From positions 186,001 through 250,000 of the forward strand of contig NZ_JAJAGO010000003.1 of assembly GCF_025165795.1 (NCBI RefSeq): 64,000 bases of DNA. The letters are read 5' to 3'. The DNA comes from Streptomyces gossypii. GTDB taxonomy: Bacteria > Actinomycetota > Actinomycetes > Streptomycetales > Streptomycetaceae. Of this stretch, positions 55,778-64,000 are shown one piece after another (within the stretch, counting starts at the first letter, position 1; each line of letters starts with the position of its first letter). The notes under the pieces are model-generated. The model ran no database searches. It had not been told where the DNA came from and was given only the letters and a program-made list of their open reading frames with translations. Both the position numbers and the translations under genes were made by a program.

Positions 55778-56245
55778 ATGAAGAACCAGCACACCCCCGA
55801 CGCCGAGCTCGCCGCACAGCCCGCCGCTTACTGGACCAAGATCGCCTACGAGGCCGTCATCGCCTTCACCCGCGCCCAGCAGGCGGAACTCGGCTTCTCC
55901 CAGCCCCAGTACTGGCTGCTGCGCCACCTGTCGGAGAACGACATCTCACCGGACGGCCTCGGCAAGACGATCCCCGAACTCCAACAGGCGATGGGCTCCT
56001 ACCTCCGCCCCGAGGACGACCTCGAAGCCGAGTCGGCAACCCTGCTGGAGCGGGGCTGGCTCACCCTGGACAGCGAGGGACGGCTGTGGATAACCGAGGC
56101 CGGAGACGAGGCTCGCGCCGCTCTCAAAAACCACGCCCCGGCAATCCGCGACCGCATCCACCAGGGCATCGACGACGCCGACTACGTCACCGCCCTGAAG
56201 GTGCTCCAGCAGATGATCCGGAACACCGGCGGTCCCATGGCCTAG
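55778..56245 (+). CDS. MarR-like winged-helix protein
   Basis: A 155-residue protein: AYWTKIAYEAVIAFTRAQQA, then LGFSQPQYWLLRHLSENDIS, LLERGWLTLDSEGRLWITEA and a C-terminal helix (DADYVTALKVLQQMIRNTGG). This is MarR architecture, but the recognition helix region (GKTIPELQQAMGSYLRPEDD) departs from consensus. GGGAGCACCGATCAC precedes the ATG. Target genes are not evident; it stands alone. Confidence 0.78.
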   Translation: MKNQHTPDAELAAQPAAYWTKIAYEAVIAFTRAQQAELGFSQPQYWLLRHLSENDISPDGLGKTIPELQQAMGSYLRPEDDLEAESATLLERGWLTLDSEGRLWITEAGDEARAALKNHAPAIRDRIHQGIDDADYVTALKVLQQMIRNTGGPMA

Positions 56246-56286
56246 CGCTGTGGCCGGGAGGGTTTGCGGGCGTCGCGGGCTTCCCG

Positions 56287-56530
56287 GCGAACCGGTCACG
56301 GCAGCAGCCGCCGCTCCTTGGCGACCGCGACCGCCCCCGCTCGGAGAGGGCGGGCGCGGGGTGCGCAGCTGGGCCGGCGCCCGGTCGGCGACCGGGGCCG
56401 ACAGCACGGTACGGCCGGAAGCCGCGCTGCGGATCGCCGCGAACAGCTCCTCCGGCCGTTCGGCCTTGAGCATGTAACCCGTGGAGCCCGCTTCGATGGC
56501 GAGGGTGATGTCGGCGTCGGTGTCGAACGC
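56287..56530 (-). pseudogene. Response-regulator (NarL-type) relic
   Basis: The minus strand reads TDADITLAIEAGSTGYMLKA then ERPEELFAAIRSAASGRTVL, the alpha4-alpha5 part of a NarL-type receiver with its conserved lysine. The N-terminal half is missing, and the LuxR helix-turn-helix appears only as a frameshifted trace (PALSERGRSRS). Confidence 0.65.
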
Positions 56531-56613
56531 CGCACGGCCAGTGCAAAATCCGGGTAACCCAGTCAGCCCACGGCCCGGACAAGGGCAGCGAGCGCCACCC
56601 GTGACCATGCCGG

Positions 56614-56641
56614 AGGGCCCCACCGCCGACGGTGGGGCCCT
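56614..56641 (-). terminator. Hairpin after the lipoprotein gene
   Basis: AGGGCCCCACCG, loop CCGA, CGGTGGGGCCCT: a perfect 12-bp stem 34 bp beyond the lipoprotein stop on the minus strand. Confidence 0.75.
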
Positions 56642-56674
56642 TCGCGCCCGCCACTCTCCACACCGGCCGGACGG

Positions 56675-57235
56675 TTACGCCGCGCAGCCTTCCCTCTTCT
56701 TGGAGCTCTCGAGGAAGGCGATGCTGAACCGCCGCATGTCGGCGCGCAGCTGATCGGCATCCGCCTTGGCACGCTCCTCGACGACCGAGAGGTCGACATA
56801 CAGATAGGCGGGTCCGGAACCGCCGCACTTGGCCGTGGCTTTCGCGCCGCCCCCGCTGCCGGTCACCCCCGCCCCCTCGAAGGGCAGCTTGCGCATCCTC
56901 CGGGGGTCCTCGAGGTTGTCGCCGCCGCCATCCGGGGACATCGGATCGTAGTACTCCGGCACCCTGTTGAGGGAGGCGGTGAGGACGATGTCCCGGCCGA
57001 CGCCGACGTTGCAGCTGCGGAATTTCTCGTTGTCCAGATTCAGGTCGACGTCCACGGAGTCCCCCTCGTCCGGCAGCAGCGGATCCAGTGTCTCTGCCGG
57101 GATCTTGGTGCCGCAGAGCGACTCCGGCACCGAGAACTCCCGGCCCTGCTCGCCGCAGCCGGCGAGCAGGGGAAGCAGGGTCACTCCGGCGGCGGCGCAG
57201 GCCAGGCGTGCGGTGCCGGTCGCGGGCGGCCTCAA
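56675..57235 (-). CDS. Lipoprotein, last gene of the WXG100-like operon
   Basis: A 186-residue secreted lipoprotein. The signal peptide ends in the lipobox LLPLLAGC, so the cysteine is lipidated. The mature part has four further cysteines (ESLCGTK, FRSCNVG, TAKCGGS and REGCAA), likely paired. TTG at 57235 overlaps the stop of the upstream large gene (TTGA), which fixes the start. No known domain recognised; it may bind or restrain the large exported protein. Confidence 0.75.
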   Translation of the reverse strand: MRPPATGTARLACAAAGVTLLPLLAGCGEQGREFSVPESLCGTKIPAETLDPLLPDEGDSVDVDLNLDNEKFRSCNVGVGRDIVLTASLNRVPEYYDPMSPDGGGDNLEDPRRMRKLPFEGAGVTGSGGGAKATAKCGGSGPAYLYVDLSVVEERAKADADQLRADMRRFSIAFLESSKKREGCAA

Positions 57236-59433
57236 CCCTGGTCCCCGGTGCCGCCCTCGAACCTGTCGTTCCCGTCGTTCGCCGCGGAGTCGATCCGCTG
57301 GTAGATGCCGCGGCCGGGTGAGAAGTCCGTACGGCCTTCCGCCCAGCCCTCGTTCACGCTGTACCACTGGTCGGCCAGCTTCTGCGCCTGCCCCTTCCGA
57401 GCCTCGTAGGTTGACTCGTACTGCTTGTTGGCCTCTTCGCCGATCCGTTCCTGCTCACCCTCGATCCATGCCTGGCTGGCCACCGTCGCCCCGGCGAACA
57501 GCGGCGTCCCGAGGCCGATCTTGTTGCCCTCACCGGGGAGGGGGATGCCCGGGACGTACTCGGAGGCGATCAGAGCACCCGAGTCGAACATCTTCTTCTT
57601 CCAGCCCGCCTCGGTCAGCTCCTCCTTGCTCCAGTCGCCGATCGCCTGGTGGCGCGCCTCCTCCATGAAGCCGAGCGTGTATCCGGCCCGGTTGAGGCTG
57701 TCCTCCGGATGCTGCTTGTCGTCCGGGTAGTCGGTGTCGGAGTTCATGTCCGCGACCATCGCGTAGTTCATACCGTCGTTGAGGAGCCTGTAGGTCTCCG
57801 GGTCACGCGAGACCTGCTTGGTGACCTCCATCAGGTTGTCCTCGTTGATCGGTGAGCTGCCGTCCACGGTGCTCATCGCGTCGTGCACGACATCGCCCTG
57901 GTTCGTCATCACCTTGGCCATCGAGTCACGCAGTTCGGAGGGCATGTCGTCGCCCTGCGGACCGAGTACGTTGATGGCGTCCTTCATGATCTGCCCCTGC
58001 GCCTCGCTGTGCGAGGCGGCAGGCGGGGAATCGTCTCCGGGGGTCATACCGGAGGTGGCGGCGAACAGCGCGTCACCCGTGGCGTTCATCCGCGCGCTCG
58101 GACCGTCGTAGTCGTCGCGGTCGCTGCCGTAGCCGGTCGGCACGTCGTTGTAGTCCGGCCGGGTGTCCAGCATGTACTCCATCCGGTCCTTGCCCGGGTC
58201 GAAGAACTGCGTCGAGGCGTCCGGGTTGTGCGAGAGCGCCTTCATGTAGCCGGTCATCGGGTCCGTGCCGGCGTCGTTCTCGTCCCCGAAGTGCATCAGG
58301 TTGTTCCGCGCCCACAGCGGGTTCTCGTCCCAGGGCAGTACGTTCTCCCGGTCCCCGGCACGCGGGCCCGGGATCGGCACGTCCCCGGTGTTCTCCTTCT
58401 CGAACGCGATGAGTTCGTCGCCGTACTTCGTGAGGAAGTTGGTCTCGTACTTTCCGTGCCGCATCAGGTTGCTCATCGCCTGGAAGCCGTAGACCCGGGT
58501 CTTGGGGTTGCCGTTGTCGTAGCCGACTTCCTTGCCGCCCAGGGCGATGACCTGGCGCTCCCACTTCTCCATGGCCGTGCTGTCCGACCGGGTCGCCGTG
58601 GCCAGCGTGGTGCCGTAGGTCTTCTCCAGGTCCGCGAGCAGTTCCATGCGCCTGTCCGCCGGGTGGTCGCCGAAGTTGTCCTTGTCGGCGAGGCCGGCGT
58701 ACATTCCCAGCGATCCGCGCGCCCCCAGTTCGGTGGCCACGGTCTCGGCGAAGATCTCGTTGCCCTTGTACTTGCGCCCCAGCTCGACCATGCGCTGAAG
58801 TTCGCCGTTGCTGATGTTCTCCGGCTTCTGCTCGGCCAGCTTCTGGTACTTCTCCGCGTCCAGGATCACCTGGACCGACCCGTCGAAGTTCTTGAAGCCG
58901 TGTTCCCGGAAGTCGTATTTGCTCTTCGCGTGGTACCGCAGCGCGCCGGCCGCCTTGCTGTCGGTGATCGCGGCGGCCCTGAGCACCTCGCCGACGTCCT
59001 CGGCCGCCGTGTCGATCTCGGCCTGGGTGGGCCCGTCGTCCGGGTTCACGTAGCACATGGAGGGCCTCGCGACGCCCTGCGGGTCGATCACGACATTCTT
59101 CTTCCGGGCCCGCTCGACGGCCTCCTTCAGATCCTCCTTGTGCTGCTCGAAGTCCAGGTGAGCGCCGTTGAGGATGGTATGGATACTACGGGCCGAGGTG
59201 ACCAGATCGTCGAACTCCCCGGTCGCCTTGGTGACGAACGCCTTCGTCACGCTGGCGTTGTCGCCCTTCCAGTCGGCACCCTTGGCCTTCGACTCCAGGT
59301 CCGCTGCGGAGGCGCCTCCGTCCTTGCCTCCGTTCGCCACCTTGTCGAGCTTTTCCGCCATCTGCTGCCACTGCTCGGCTGCCTTTTTCAGCTTGCCCAG
59401 TCGCAGATGTTCGAGGTCGGAGTAGGAAACCAC
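57232..59433 (-). CDS. Large WXG/LXG-type exoprotein of unknown function
   Basis: A 733-residue hydrophilic, acidic protein without signal peptide. The first ~110 residues are helical and WXG100-like (LGKLKKAAEQWQQMAEKLDK; GADWKGDN), typical of type VII secretion substrates. The middle is Asp/Asn/Met-rich (NLMRHGKYETNFLTKYGDEL; MNATGDALFAATSGM). A C-terminal segment with small glycines (PGIPLPGEGNKIGLGTPLFA) may touch membranes. I recall Streptomyces proteins like this as a DUF6571-type family without known function. Flanked by a small WXG-like gene and a lipoprotein gene in one operon. Confidence 0.75.
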   Translation of the reverse strand: MVSYSDLEHLRLGKLKKAAEQWQQMAEKLDKVANGGKDGGASAADLESKAKGADWKGDNASVTKAFVTKATGEFDDLVTSARSIHTILNGAHLDFEQHKEDLKEAVERARKKNVVIDPQGVARPSMCYVNPDDGPTQAEIDTAAEDVGEVLRAAAITDSKAAGALRYHAKSKYDFREHGFKNFDGSVQVILDAEKYQKLAEQKPENISNGELQRMVELGRKYKGNEIFAETVATELGARGSLGMYAGLADKDNFGDHPADRRMELLADLEKTYGTTLATATRSDSTAMEKWERQVIALGGKEVGYDNGNPKTRVYGFQAMSNLMRHGKYETNFLTKYGDELIAFEKENTGDVPIPGPRAGDRENVLPWDENPLWARNNLMHFGDENDAGTDPMTGYMKALSHNPDASTQFFDPGKDRMEYMLDTRPDYNDVPTGYGSDRDDYDGPSARMNATGDALFAATSGMTPGDDSPPAASHSEAQGQIMKDAINVLGPQGDDMPSELRDSMAKVMTNQGDVVHDAMSTVDGSSPINEDNLMEVTKQVSRDPETYRLLNDGMNYAMVADMNSDTDYPDDKQHPEDSLNRAGYTLGFMEEARHQAIGDWSKEELTEAGWKKKMFDSGALIASEYVPGIPLPGEGNKIGLGTPLFAGATVASQAWIEGEQERIGEEANKQYESTYEARKGQAQKLADQWYSVNEGWAEGRTDFSPGRGIYQRIDSAANDGNDRFEGGTGDQG

Positions 59434-59445
59434 GGCTGCCTCCCG

Positions 59446-59877
59446 TCAGTTGATGTACTCGGAGATCCGGGAGACGGTCATCAGTTTGCCTTCTGCGTTC
59501 CTCATGCCCGTCTCGATGGTTTCCTCATCCTGTTTGTGCGCCTTGAGGCTGAAGTCGAGATGGTTGGAGATGTGTGCGCACGCCTCCTGGAGGGTTCCCA
59601 ACTTGGTTTCCCAGGCACTCTGCAATTCACCGAGCGCCGACCCGGTGTCCATTCCGTCCTCGGTGAGCCAGCTCTTCGCGACCCGCGTCGCCTCCTCCGC
59701 GTGCTTGCCGTCGTTGGACAGCCGACCGTGGAGCTCGAACGCCATGTTCCCCAGCTTGCCGAGCTCGTCGTCACGGACGGACAGGTCCCCGCTGTTGTCA
59801 CCGCCGCCGCGTGGAGCGGGTATCTCGTTCAGCTGTGTGTGTACCGTCGATTCGCCCGCGCCGGACACGTCCGTCAT
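59446..59877 (-). CDS. Small WXG100-like protein
   Basis: A 143-residue helical protein: VRDDELGKLGNMAFELHGRL, ALGELQSAWETKLGTLQEAC and HISNHLDFSLKAHKQDEETI. SAWET stands where the WXG turn would be. The shape matches ESAT-6-like partners that pair with larger type VII substrates. GGGAGGGAGGG precedes the ATG at 59877. First gene of the three-gene operon; no ESX machinery lies in the window. Confidence 0.7.
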   Translation of the reverse strand: MTDVSGAGESTVHTQLNEIPAPRGGGDNSGDLSVRDDELGKLGNMAFELHGRLSNDGKHAEEATRVAKSWLTEDGMDTGSALGELQSAWETKLGTLQEACAHISNHLDFSLKAHKQDEETIETGMRNAEGKLMTVSRISEYIN

Positions 59878-60245
59878 GGGCCCTCCCTCCCTCGTTGGCT
59901 TGTCGTTCAGTTATGGAGGCTACCCAAGCGGGCCATGGGTGGGACAAGCTCGGTTCCCCCCTGTGCGGAACCAGTAACCCAATGAAGTGCGCCGCCGGTT
60001 TCGAGTGGTTGACCAGTGCCCGTCGATCCGTGCCGTCGCATTGCATCGTGCGGTTTTCCGGCCCGATCACGAGGGGGCCCGCGCCGGGTTGTTCCGGAAT
60101 CATGACGAACGGCACCCGATTGTCGAAGAGCGTCCACACGGAGCTCCCGAATTCCCGACAGATATCCGGAAGTGACGGTGCATTTCTGACCCCGGCCATG
60201 CTGAGCCGTCGTAGGCGACGAGAACGTCAACGACCCGCCTGACGA
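59878..60245. other. Intergenic region upstream of the WXG-like operon
   Basis: Lower GC than its surroundings and no frame with family features. It should hold the operon promoter on the minus strand; I see no clear operator or terminator. Confidence 0.45.
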
Positions 60246-61136
60246 TCAGGCGGCGGGTCGTGGTGCTCCGTGGAAGACCTGGCTGGTGTGCCAGGAGCGG
60301 TGGGCCGCCGAGACGCGGCGGGCACCTGGCTGGGGGCCGATGAGCGGACGGCCCGCAAGCGCTGTGACGTGCTCACGGGCGGCGGAGCTGTGCCCGACGA
60401 AGCGCTGCGAGACCAGGATGCGGTGGCCGTCACCGATGCCGAGGACGCCCTTGTCGAAAAGCTTGTGGTGCAGCGAGCACAGGCACAGTCCGTTGTCGAC
60501 CTGGTCGGGGCCGTCGAACGCCCACCAGCGCACGTGCGCGGCCTCCAGCCCCACCGGCACCGGGCCGATCCTGCCGTCGTAACCGCAGAAGGCGCACTGG
60601 TACTCGTAGGCCGTCAATATCAGATCCCGCATCCGCCGGTCCCGCTGCCTCCGCACGGCCGGGAGGAGCTGTTCGGCCTCCGCCGGCTCCAGCCCCAGAC
60701 CGACGGCTTCGCGCAGCTCGCCATGGAGTGAAGGCGGGAAGTTCAGGTCGAGCAGTATCCCCGCCATCCGGCCGAGCAGCGACGGCTCCCGCCGCAGTGC
60801 CGCCCGCAGTTCGGCAGCCAGCCGCCCCGTAGCACCCTCCGCGCGCAGCTCACGCACCCCGGTGCCGGGGCTGCCCGCGCCGCGCGCGGTGCGCACTTCC
60901 CACACCCCGTCGCTGACCAGATGGTGGAAGGGGTAGGCGGGCGTCGTCTTGTGGACCGGGCCGTACTCGGTGAGGAGCCGCTTCAGGTCTTCCTCCACCG
61001 CGGTGTACCGCAGTTCGTCCTCGGCGTCGTGCTGGAACCGGCCGAGGGCGTACAGCAACAGCAGCGGCTTGTGCGGAGCACGTGTCCCGCTCCGAGTCCA
61101 CTGCCTCAACTGCGCGGTGCGCTCAAGCCAGTCCAT
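60246..61136 (-). CDS. Phosphorothioated-DNA-binding HNH restriction endonuclease (ScoMcrA-like)
   Basis: A 296-residue type IV restriction enzyme. The N-terminal ~150 residues match the sulfur-binding domain that reads phosphorothioate-modified DNA: DWLERTAQLRQWTRSGTRAP, HKPLLLLYALGRFQ, YPFHHLVSDGVWEV. The C-terminus is an HNH nuclease with zinc-type CxxC (CAFCGYDG), GLEAAHVRWWAFDGPDQVDN and LCLCSLHHKLFD. It would cut incoming DNA carrying dnd-type sulfur modification. The ATG at 61136 follows TACGAT in leaderless fashion. No dnd genes are in the window, as expected for such an enzyme. Confidence 0.85.
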   Translation of the reverse strand: MDWLERTAQLRQWTRSGTRAPHKPLLLLYALGRFQHDAEDELRYTAVEEDLKRLLTEYGPVHKTTPAYPFHHLVSDGVWEVRTARGAGSPGTGVRELRAEGATGRLAAELRAALRREPSLLGRMAGILLDLNFPPSLHGELREAVGLGLEPAEAEQLLPAVRRQRDRRMRDLILTAYEYQCAFCGYDGRIGPVPVGLEAAHVRWWAFDGPDQVDNGLCLCSLHHKLFDKGVLGIGDGHRILVSQRFVGHSSAAREHVTALAGRPLIGPQPGARRVSAAHRSWHTSQVFHGAPRPAA

Positions 61137-61443
61137 GACCAGCGATCGTAGTAGCGCCTCCTCGGCCGCTTGATGACGGCGGCCCCGGTGAGCCGACTCC
61201 ATGGCCTGCCACCGTCGTCCGAGGAACCGCCACAAGTGGGACGAGAGGGGCGACCACGTCCGCGACCCGTGCGGAACCTCCCCGATGAGGAAGCGCCGGC
61301 CGGGGTACACGTACCGAGGGGAGGAGAGGCCGAGGGTTTCGGAAAGCACGGCTCTCCCCTCCCGGCACGGCCCGGCGGGACTGCGGGAGCGGCCACGTCG
61401 CCTTCGGACGTGCCGGGCGTCAGCCGACTGGAGGGCGCATCCC
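61137..61443. other. Intergenic region between restriction and glycosylase genes
   Basis: Divergent promoters are expected here. I see no gene, repeat or strong palindrome; GGGGAGGAGAGG at 61318-61329 is a purine-rich run without a nearby start codon. Confidence 0.4.
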
Positions 61444-62232
61444 ATGCCCGAACTGCCAGACGTCGAGGGATTCCGGAAGACGTTCGAATCCTGTGCGAAG
61501 GGCAGGACCATCCGACGCGTCGACGTGCGCGACGCAGGCGTGTTGCACGAGGTGAGCACGCGGCGACTGCGCGAAGCGCTGGAAGGCCGGCGAGCGACCA
61601 AGCTGGAGCGGCACGGGAAGTGGCTGCTCGCCCGCACCGGCGGCCCCACGCTCATGCTGCACTTCGGCATGACCGGTCAGCTGGTCTGCGGCCACCCCGA
61701 CGATGCGGCCGAGGCCCACGACCGCGTCCTGTTCACCGTCGGTGACGACCGTCAGCTCCGCTACCGGGACCAGCGCAAGCTTCAGGGTCTCTGGCTTGCC
61801 GACGGCGACTCCGACGTCTCACGGCTGCTGGACGGTCAGGGGCCCGACGCGATGGCGGTGGCCCGTAGGGATTTCGAGGCTGCGCTCTCTTCGCGCCGCG
61901 GGAAAGTCAAGAGCGTCCTCACCGACCAGTCCGTCCTGGCCGGGCTCGGCAATCTGCTCGCCGACGAGATCCTGTGGCGCGCGAGGCTGCACCCCACCCG
62001 CCGGGCCGGCGACCTCACCGAGGACGACCGCCGACGCCTGTACACACAGATGCGCCGCACCTTGCGCTCCGCTGTCACAGCCGGCTGCGTCCCGCCCCGC
62101 GACTCCTGGCTCACCGGCCACCGCGACGACTCCGCCGCGACCTGTCCGCGCTGTGGCAGCACTTTGCACCGGTTCCGGATCGCAAGCCGCAGCACGGTGT
62201 GGTGCCCGCGCTGCCAGCCGGACGAGTCCTGA
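61444..62232 (+). CDS. Fpg/Nei-family DNA glycosylase
   Basis: A 262-residue bifunctional glycosylase/AP lyase for oxidised bases. The catalytic Pro-Glu N-terminus is MPELPDVEGF, the conserved beta-hairpin lysine is in LERHGKWLLA, the helix-two-turn-helix segment is QSVLAGLGNLLADEILWRAR, and the zinc finger is CPRCGSTLHRF to WCPRCQP. All functional marks are intact. It is divergent from the restriction gene. Confidence 0.92.
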   Translation: MPELPDVEGFRKTFESCAKGRTIRRVDVRDAGVLHEVSTRRLREALEGRRATKLERHGKWLLARTGGPTLMLHFGMTGQLVCGHPDDAAEAHDRVLFTVGDDRQLRYRDQRKLQGLWLADGDSDVSRLLDGQGPDAMAVARRDFEAALSSRRGKVKSVLTDQSVLAGLGNLLADEILWRARLHPTRRAGDLTEDDRRRLYTQMRRTLRSAVTAGCVPPRDSWLTGHRDDSAATCPRCGSTLHRFRIASRSTVWCPRCQPDES

Positions 62233-62244
62233 ACCCGCAGTGCG

Positions 62245-62613
62245 TCACTGGCACTCCCAGATGTTCTTGATGCGCCTGTGCCGTGCCACCAGCTCGTCGA
62301 GTGCGTCGCGGGTGCTCAACAGGTCGGCGATGTGGGCGGAGAGCCGCTCGCGCTCCTGTGCCATCCGCTCCAGCGCGGCATCGGAGTTCTTCTTACTGGG
62401 CGCGTCGACGCACGGCAGCAGCTCGCCGATGCTGCGGCTGGACAGACCTGCGGCATACAGCCGCTGGATGAACGCCACTCGCTCGACATGAGCGTCCGTG
62501 TAATGCCGCTGTCCGCTGGCGCTGCGCTCGCTGGTGAGCAGCCCCTGTTCCTCGTAGTACCGCAAGGAGCGGATGCTGGCCCCGGCTCGTGACGCCAGTT
62601 CTCCGATGCGCAC
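62245..62613 (-). CDS. MerR-family transcriptional regulator
   Basis: A 122-residue regulator: VRIGELASRAGASIRSLRYY, EEQGLLTSERSASGQRHYTD, then a dimerisation helix. One cysteine in ELLPCVDAP is not enough for a metal or SoxR-type site, so the effector is probably an organic compound. GTG at 62613 follows AGGAG by 7 nt. It is divergent from an Old Yellow Enzyme gene, a very common pairing for reactive-alkene sensing. Confidence 0.9.
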   Translation of the reverse strand: MRIGELASRAGASIRSLRYYEEQGLLTSERSASGQRHYTDAHVERVAFIQRLYAAGLSSRSIGELLPCVDAPSKKNSDAALERMAQERERLSAHIADLLSTRDALDELVARHRRIKNIWECQ

Positions 62614-62730
62614 GCCGTTCTCCTGTGGTGATCTGCGGCACAAGCCGCTTGCCCCTGACATTGATGTGAGGTTTTAGCGTAACTGGTGAGCCCGAAAGAC
62701 GGGTGCTGCTGATCATCGAGGAGACCTCAC

Positions 62731-63804
62731 ATGCCGGACCTCTTTCATCGCTACCAGCTCGGTGACCTGATGCTGCCCAACAGGGTGGTGATGGCCCCGA
62801 TGAGCCGCGTCCGGGCTGCCGTCGGCGGTCTGGCGACGCCGTCGATGGCCACCCACTACGCCCAGAGGGCGACCGCCGGTCTGATCGTGACCGAGGGGGT
62901 TCAGCCGAGCTTGATCGGTCAGTCCAACCCCGGTACGCCCGGACTTCACACCGACGAGCAAGTCGCCGCGTGGCAGCAGGTGACCGACGCCGTGCACACC
63001 AACGGCGGACGAATCTTCGCCCAGATCATGCACGGCGGCCGGGTATCCCATCCGGAGACCACCGGGCTGCAGCCGATCGGTCCCTCTGCCGTTCCTGGCG
63101 TCGGTGACGTCTTCACCCCGACCGGGCCCAAACCGATGCAGACGCCGCGAGCCCTGGCCACCGCCGAAGTGCCCGAACACGCCCAGGCGTATGCCCAGGC
63201 CGCCCGCCGGGCCGTCGACGCCGGCTTCGACGGCGTCGAGCTGCACGGCGCCAACGGCTACCTGATCTCACAATTCCTGTCATCGAACGCCAACCTGCGT
63301 ACAGACCGCTACGGAGGTTCGGTGACCAACCGCATCCGGTTCGCGGTTGAGGCGGTGTCCGCGACCGTGCAGGCCATCGGTGGCGCCAGGACCGGCATCC
63401 GGCTCTCACCGGGTGGCCCCTTCTGGGGAGTCGAGGAGACCGAGGTGCACGCGCTCTACACCGAACTGCTGACCGAGCTTTCCGGCCTCGGTCTGGCCTA
63501 CGTCCATCTCGAAGCCACCACCGACGAAGAGGTGCTGGTCGCCCTCCGCCATGCCTGGCCAGGCACCCTCATCATGAACCCGGGGTTCCCGATGGGGCCA
63601 AAGCAGACCGATCGGGCCGACGCCGACCACTGGCTGGGGAAGGGCGCCGACCTCATCAGCTTCGGCCGCGCGTTCCTCGCCAACCCCGACCTGGTCGAAC
63701 GACTGCGTACCGGACTCCCGATGGCCCCCGTCGACACGGACACGTATTACCAGGGCGGCGACGCGGGCTACCTGACGTACTCGGCCTACCAGCACGCGGC
63801 GTGA
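62731..63804 (+). CDS. Alkene reductase (Old Yellow Enzyme family)
   Basis: A 357-residue FMN-dependent ene-reductase. LMLPNRVVMAPMSRVRA binds FMN, QIMHGGRVSHPE and GFDGVELHGANGYLISQFLS hold the barrel and active site (HGAN with the substrate-binding His/Asn), and NLRTDRYGGSVTNRIRFAVE is a family signature. LISFGRAFLANPDLVERL ends the phosphate-binding region. It reduces activated C=C bonds of quinones, enones or nitro compounds. The MerR gene is the likely regulator. Confidence 0.94.
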   Translation: MPDLFHRYQLGDLMLPNRVVMAPMSRVRAAVGGLATPSMATHYAQRATAGLIVTEGVQPSLIGQSNPGTPGLHTDEQVAAWQQVTDAVHTNGGRIFAQIMHGGRVSHPETTGLQPIGPSAVPGVGDVFTPTGPKPMQTPRALATAEVPEHAQAYAQAARRAVDAGFDGVELHGANGYLISQFLSSNANLRTDRYGGSVTNRIRFAVEAVSATVQAIGGARTGIRLSPGGPFWGVEETEVHALYTELLTELSGLGLAYVHLEATTDEEVLVALRHAWPGTLIMNPGFPMGPKQTDRADADHWLGKGADLISFGRAFLANPDLVERLRTGLPMAPVDTDTYYQGGDAGYLTYSAYQHAA

Positions 63805-64000
63805 CGCGGACCCCCGGTTGAGGCCGACCCCCCGGTTGGGGCCGACCCCAGGCAAGCAGGGTGGGAACCGCCTCCCCACCGCCTGCTCGCCGGGGCCACC
63901 GTTCTCGGCCACGCCGTGCGGCAGGCTTGATACCTACGCGCGGTAGCCGATATCCGCGGTGGCCGACCGGCGGGCATGACAGTGGTTGCAGCAGTGGCCA
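63805..64000. other. Downstream flank; possible start of another gene
   Basis: CCCCGGTTG-GGCCGACCCC is imperfectly duplicated just after the reductase stop. An ATG at 63976 opens MTVVAAVA to the window edge, too short to judge. Confidence 0.3.

Noticed and set aside
59798..60199. 133-residue minus-strand frame overlapping the WXG-like gene start
   Set aside because: Weak third-position bias, no family features, and it would overlap 80 bp of a better-supported gene.

Overview
The window looks like Streptomyces (or a very close relative) chromosome. GC is high, coding regions show strong third-position G/C, many genes start with GTG or TTG, several starts look leaderless (a -10 hexamer about 7 nt before the start codon), and transporters sit beside their own LysR, ArsR, TetR or MarR-type regulators. 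It reads as accessory or arm-like sequence. The only gene of a core type is an alaS, and its setting suggests a second copy.

Layout. 1-5.9 kb: a truncated Tat-exported peptidoglycan amidase, an SDR/XRE divergent pair, a Clp-N-domain protein with its own DNA-binding helix, a VOC protein, and an MFS/LysR pair. 5.9-8.1 kb: a decayed patch with an IS5-type transposase tail, a broken coiled-coil gene, a perfect hairpin, a secreted AOC-like barrel protein and a truncated antitoxin. 8.2-13.1 kb: a secreted alpha/beta hydrolase, a membrane protein, a NarL-type two-component system and a methyltransferase. 13.2-17.4 kb: a tightly coupled operon encoding a 60-residue peptide, an unknown protein, two paralogous His-containing unknown proteins and a cytosolic beta-lactamase-fold enzyme with a histidine-rich insert. 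I can place it in no described system, and it is the best candidate here for something new. 17.4-25.4 kb: a short UvrA-like ABC protein, an isochorismatase-fold protein, LysR plus a 14-TM MFS exporter, an aldo/keto reductase and a sulfurtransferase.

25.4-33.2 kb is a compact phenazine cluster. It has a StrR/ParB-like activator preceded by four direct repeats at 20-bp spacing, then phzD, phzE, a small barrel-like protein and phzG. phzF is divergent from phzB-phzM. The phzF/phzB intergenic region carries an inverted repeat with the 11-bp spacer known for StrR operators. There is no phzC. The phzM-like methyltransferase predicts an N-methylated phenazine.

33.2-49.7 kb: VOC, MFS/ArsR, an in-frame cytochrome P450-PEP mutase fusion joined by a 15-bp tandem repeat, an APC permease, hydroxybutyrate dehydrogenase with an MHS transporter and a frameshifted PucR-like regulator, an ArsR-CDF metal operon, NTF2 and VOC proteins, a MerR relic, a cold-shock protein and a DEAD-box helicase. 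49.7-55.7 kb: a second ArsR/CDF metal system, an NTF2-HMA operon divergent from a TetR gene with twin operators, and alaS. 55.7-64 kb: a MarR-like gene, a response-regulator relic, a WXG100-like/large exoprotein/lipoprotein operon, a phosphorothioate-DNA-type HNH restriction enzyme next to an Fpg/Nei glycosylase, and a MerR/Old Yellow Enzyme pair.
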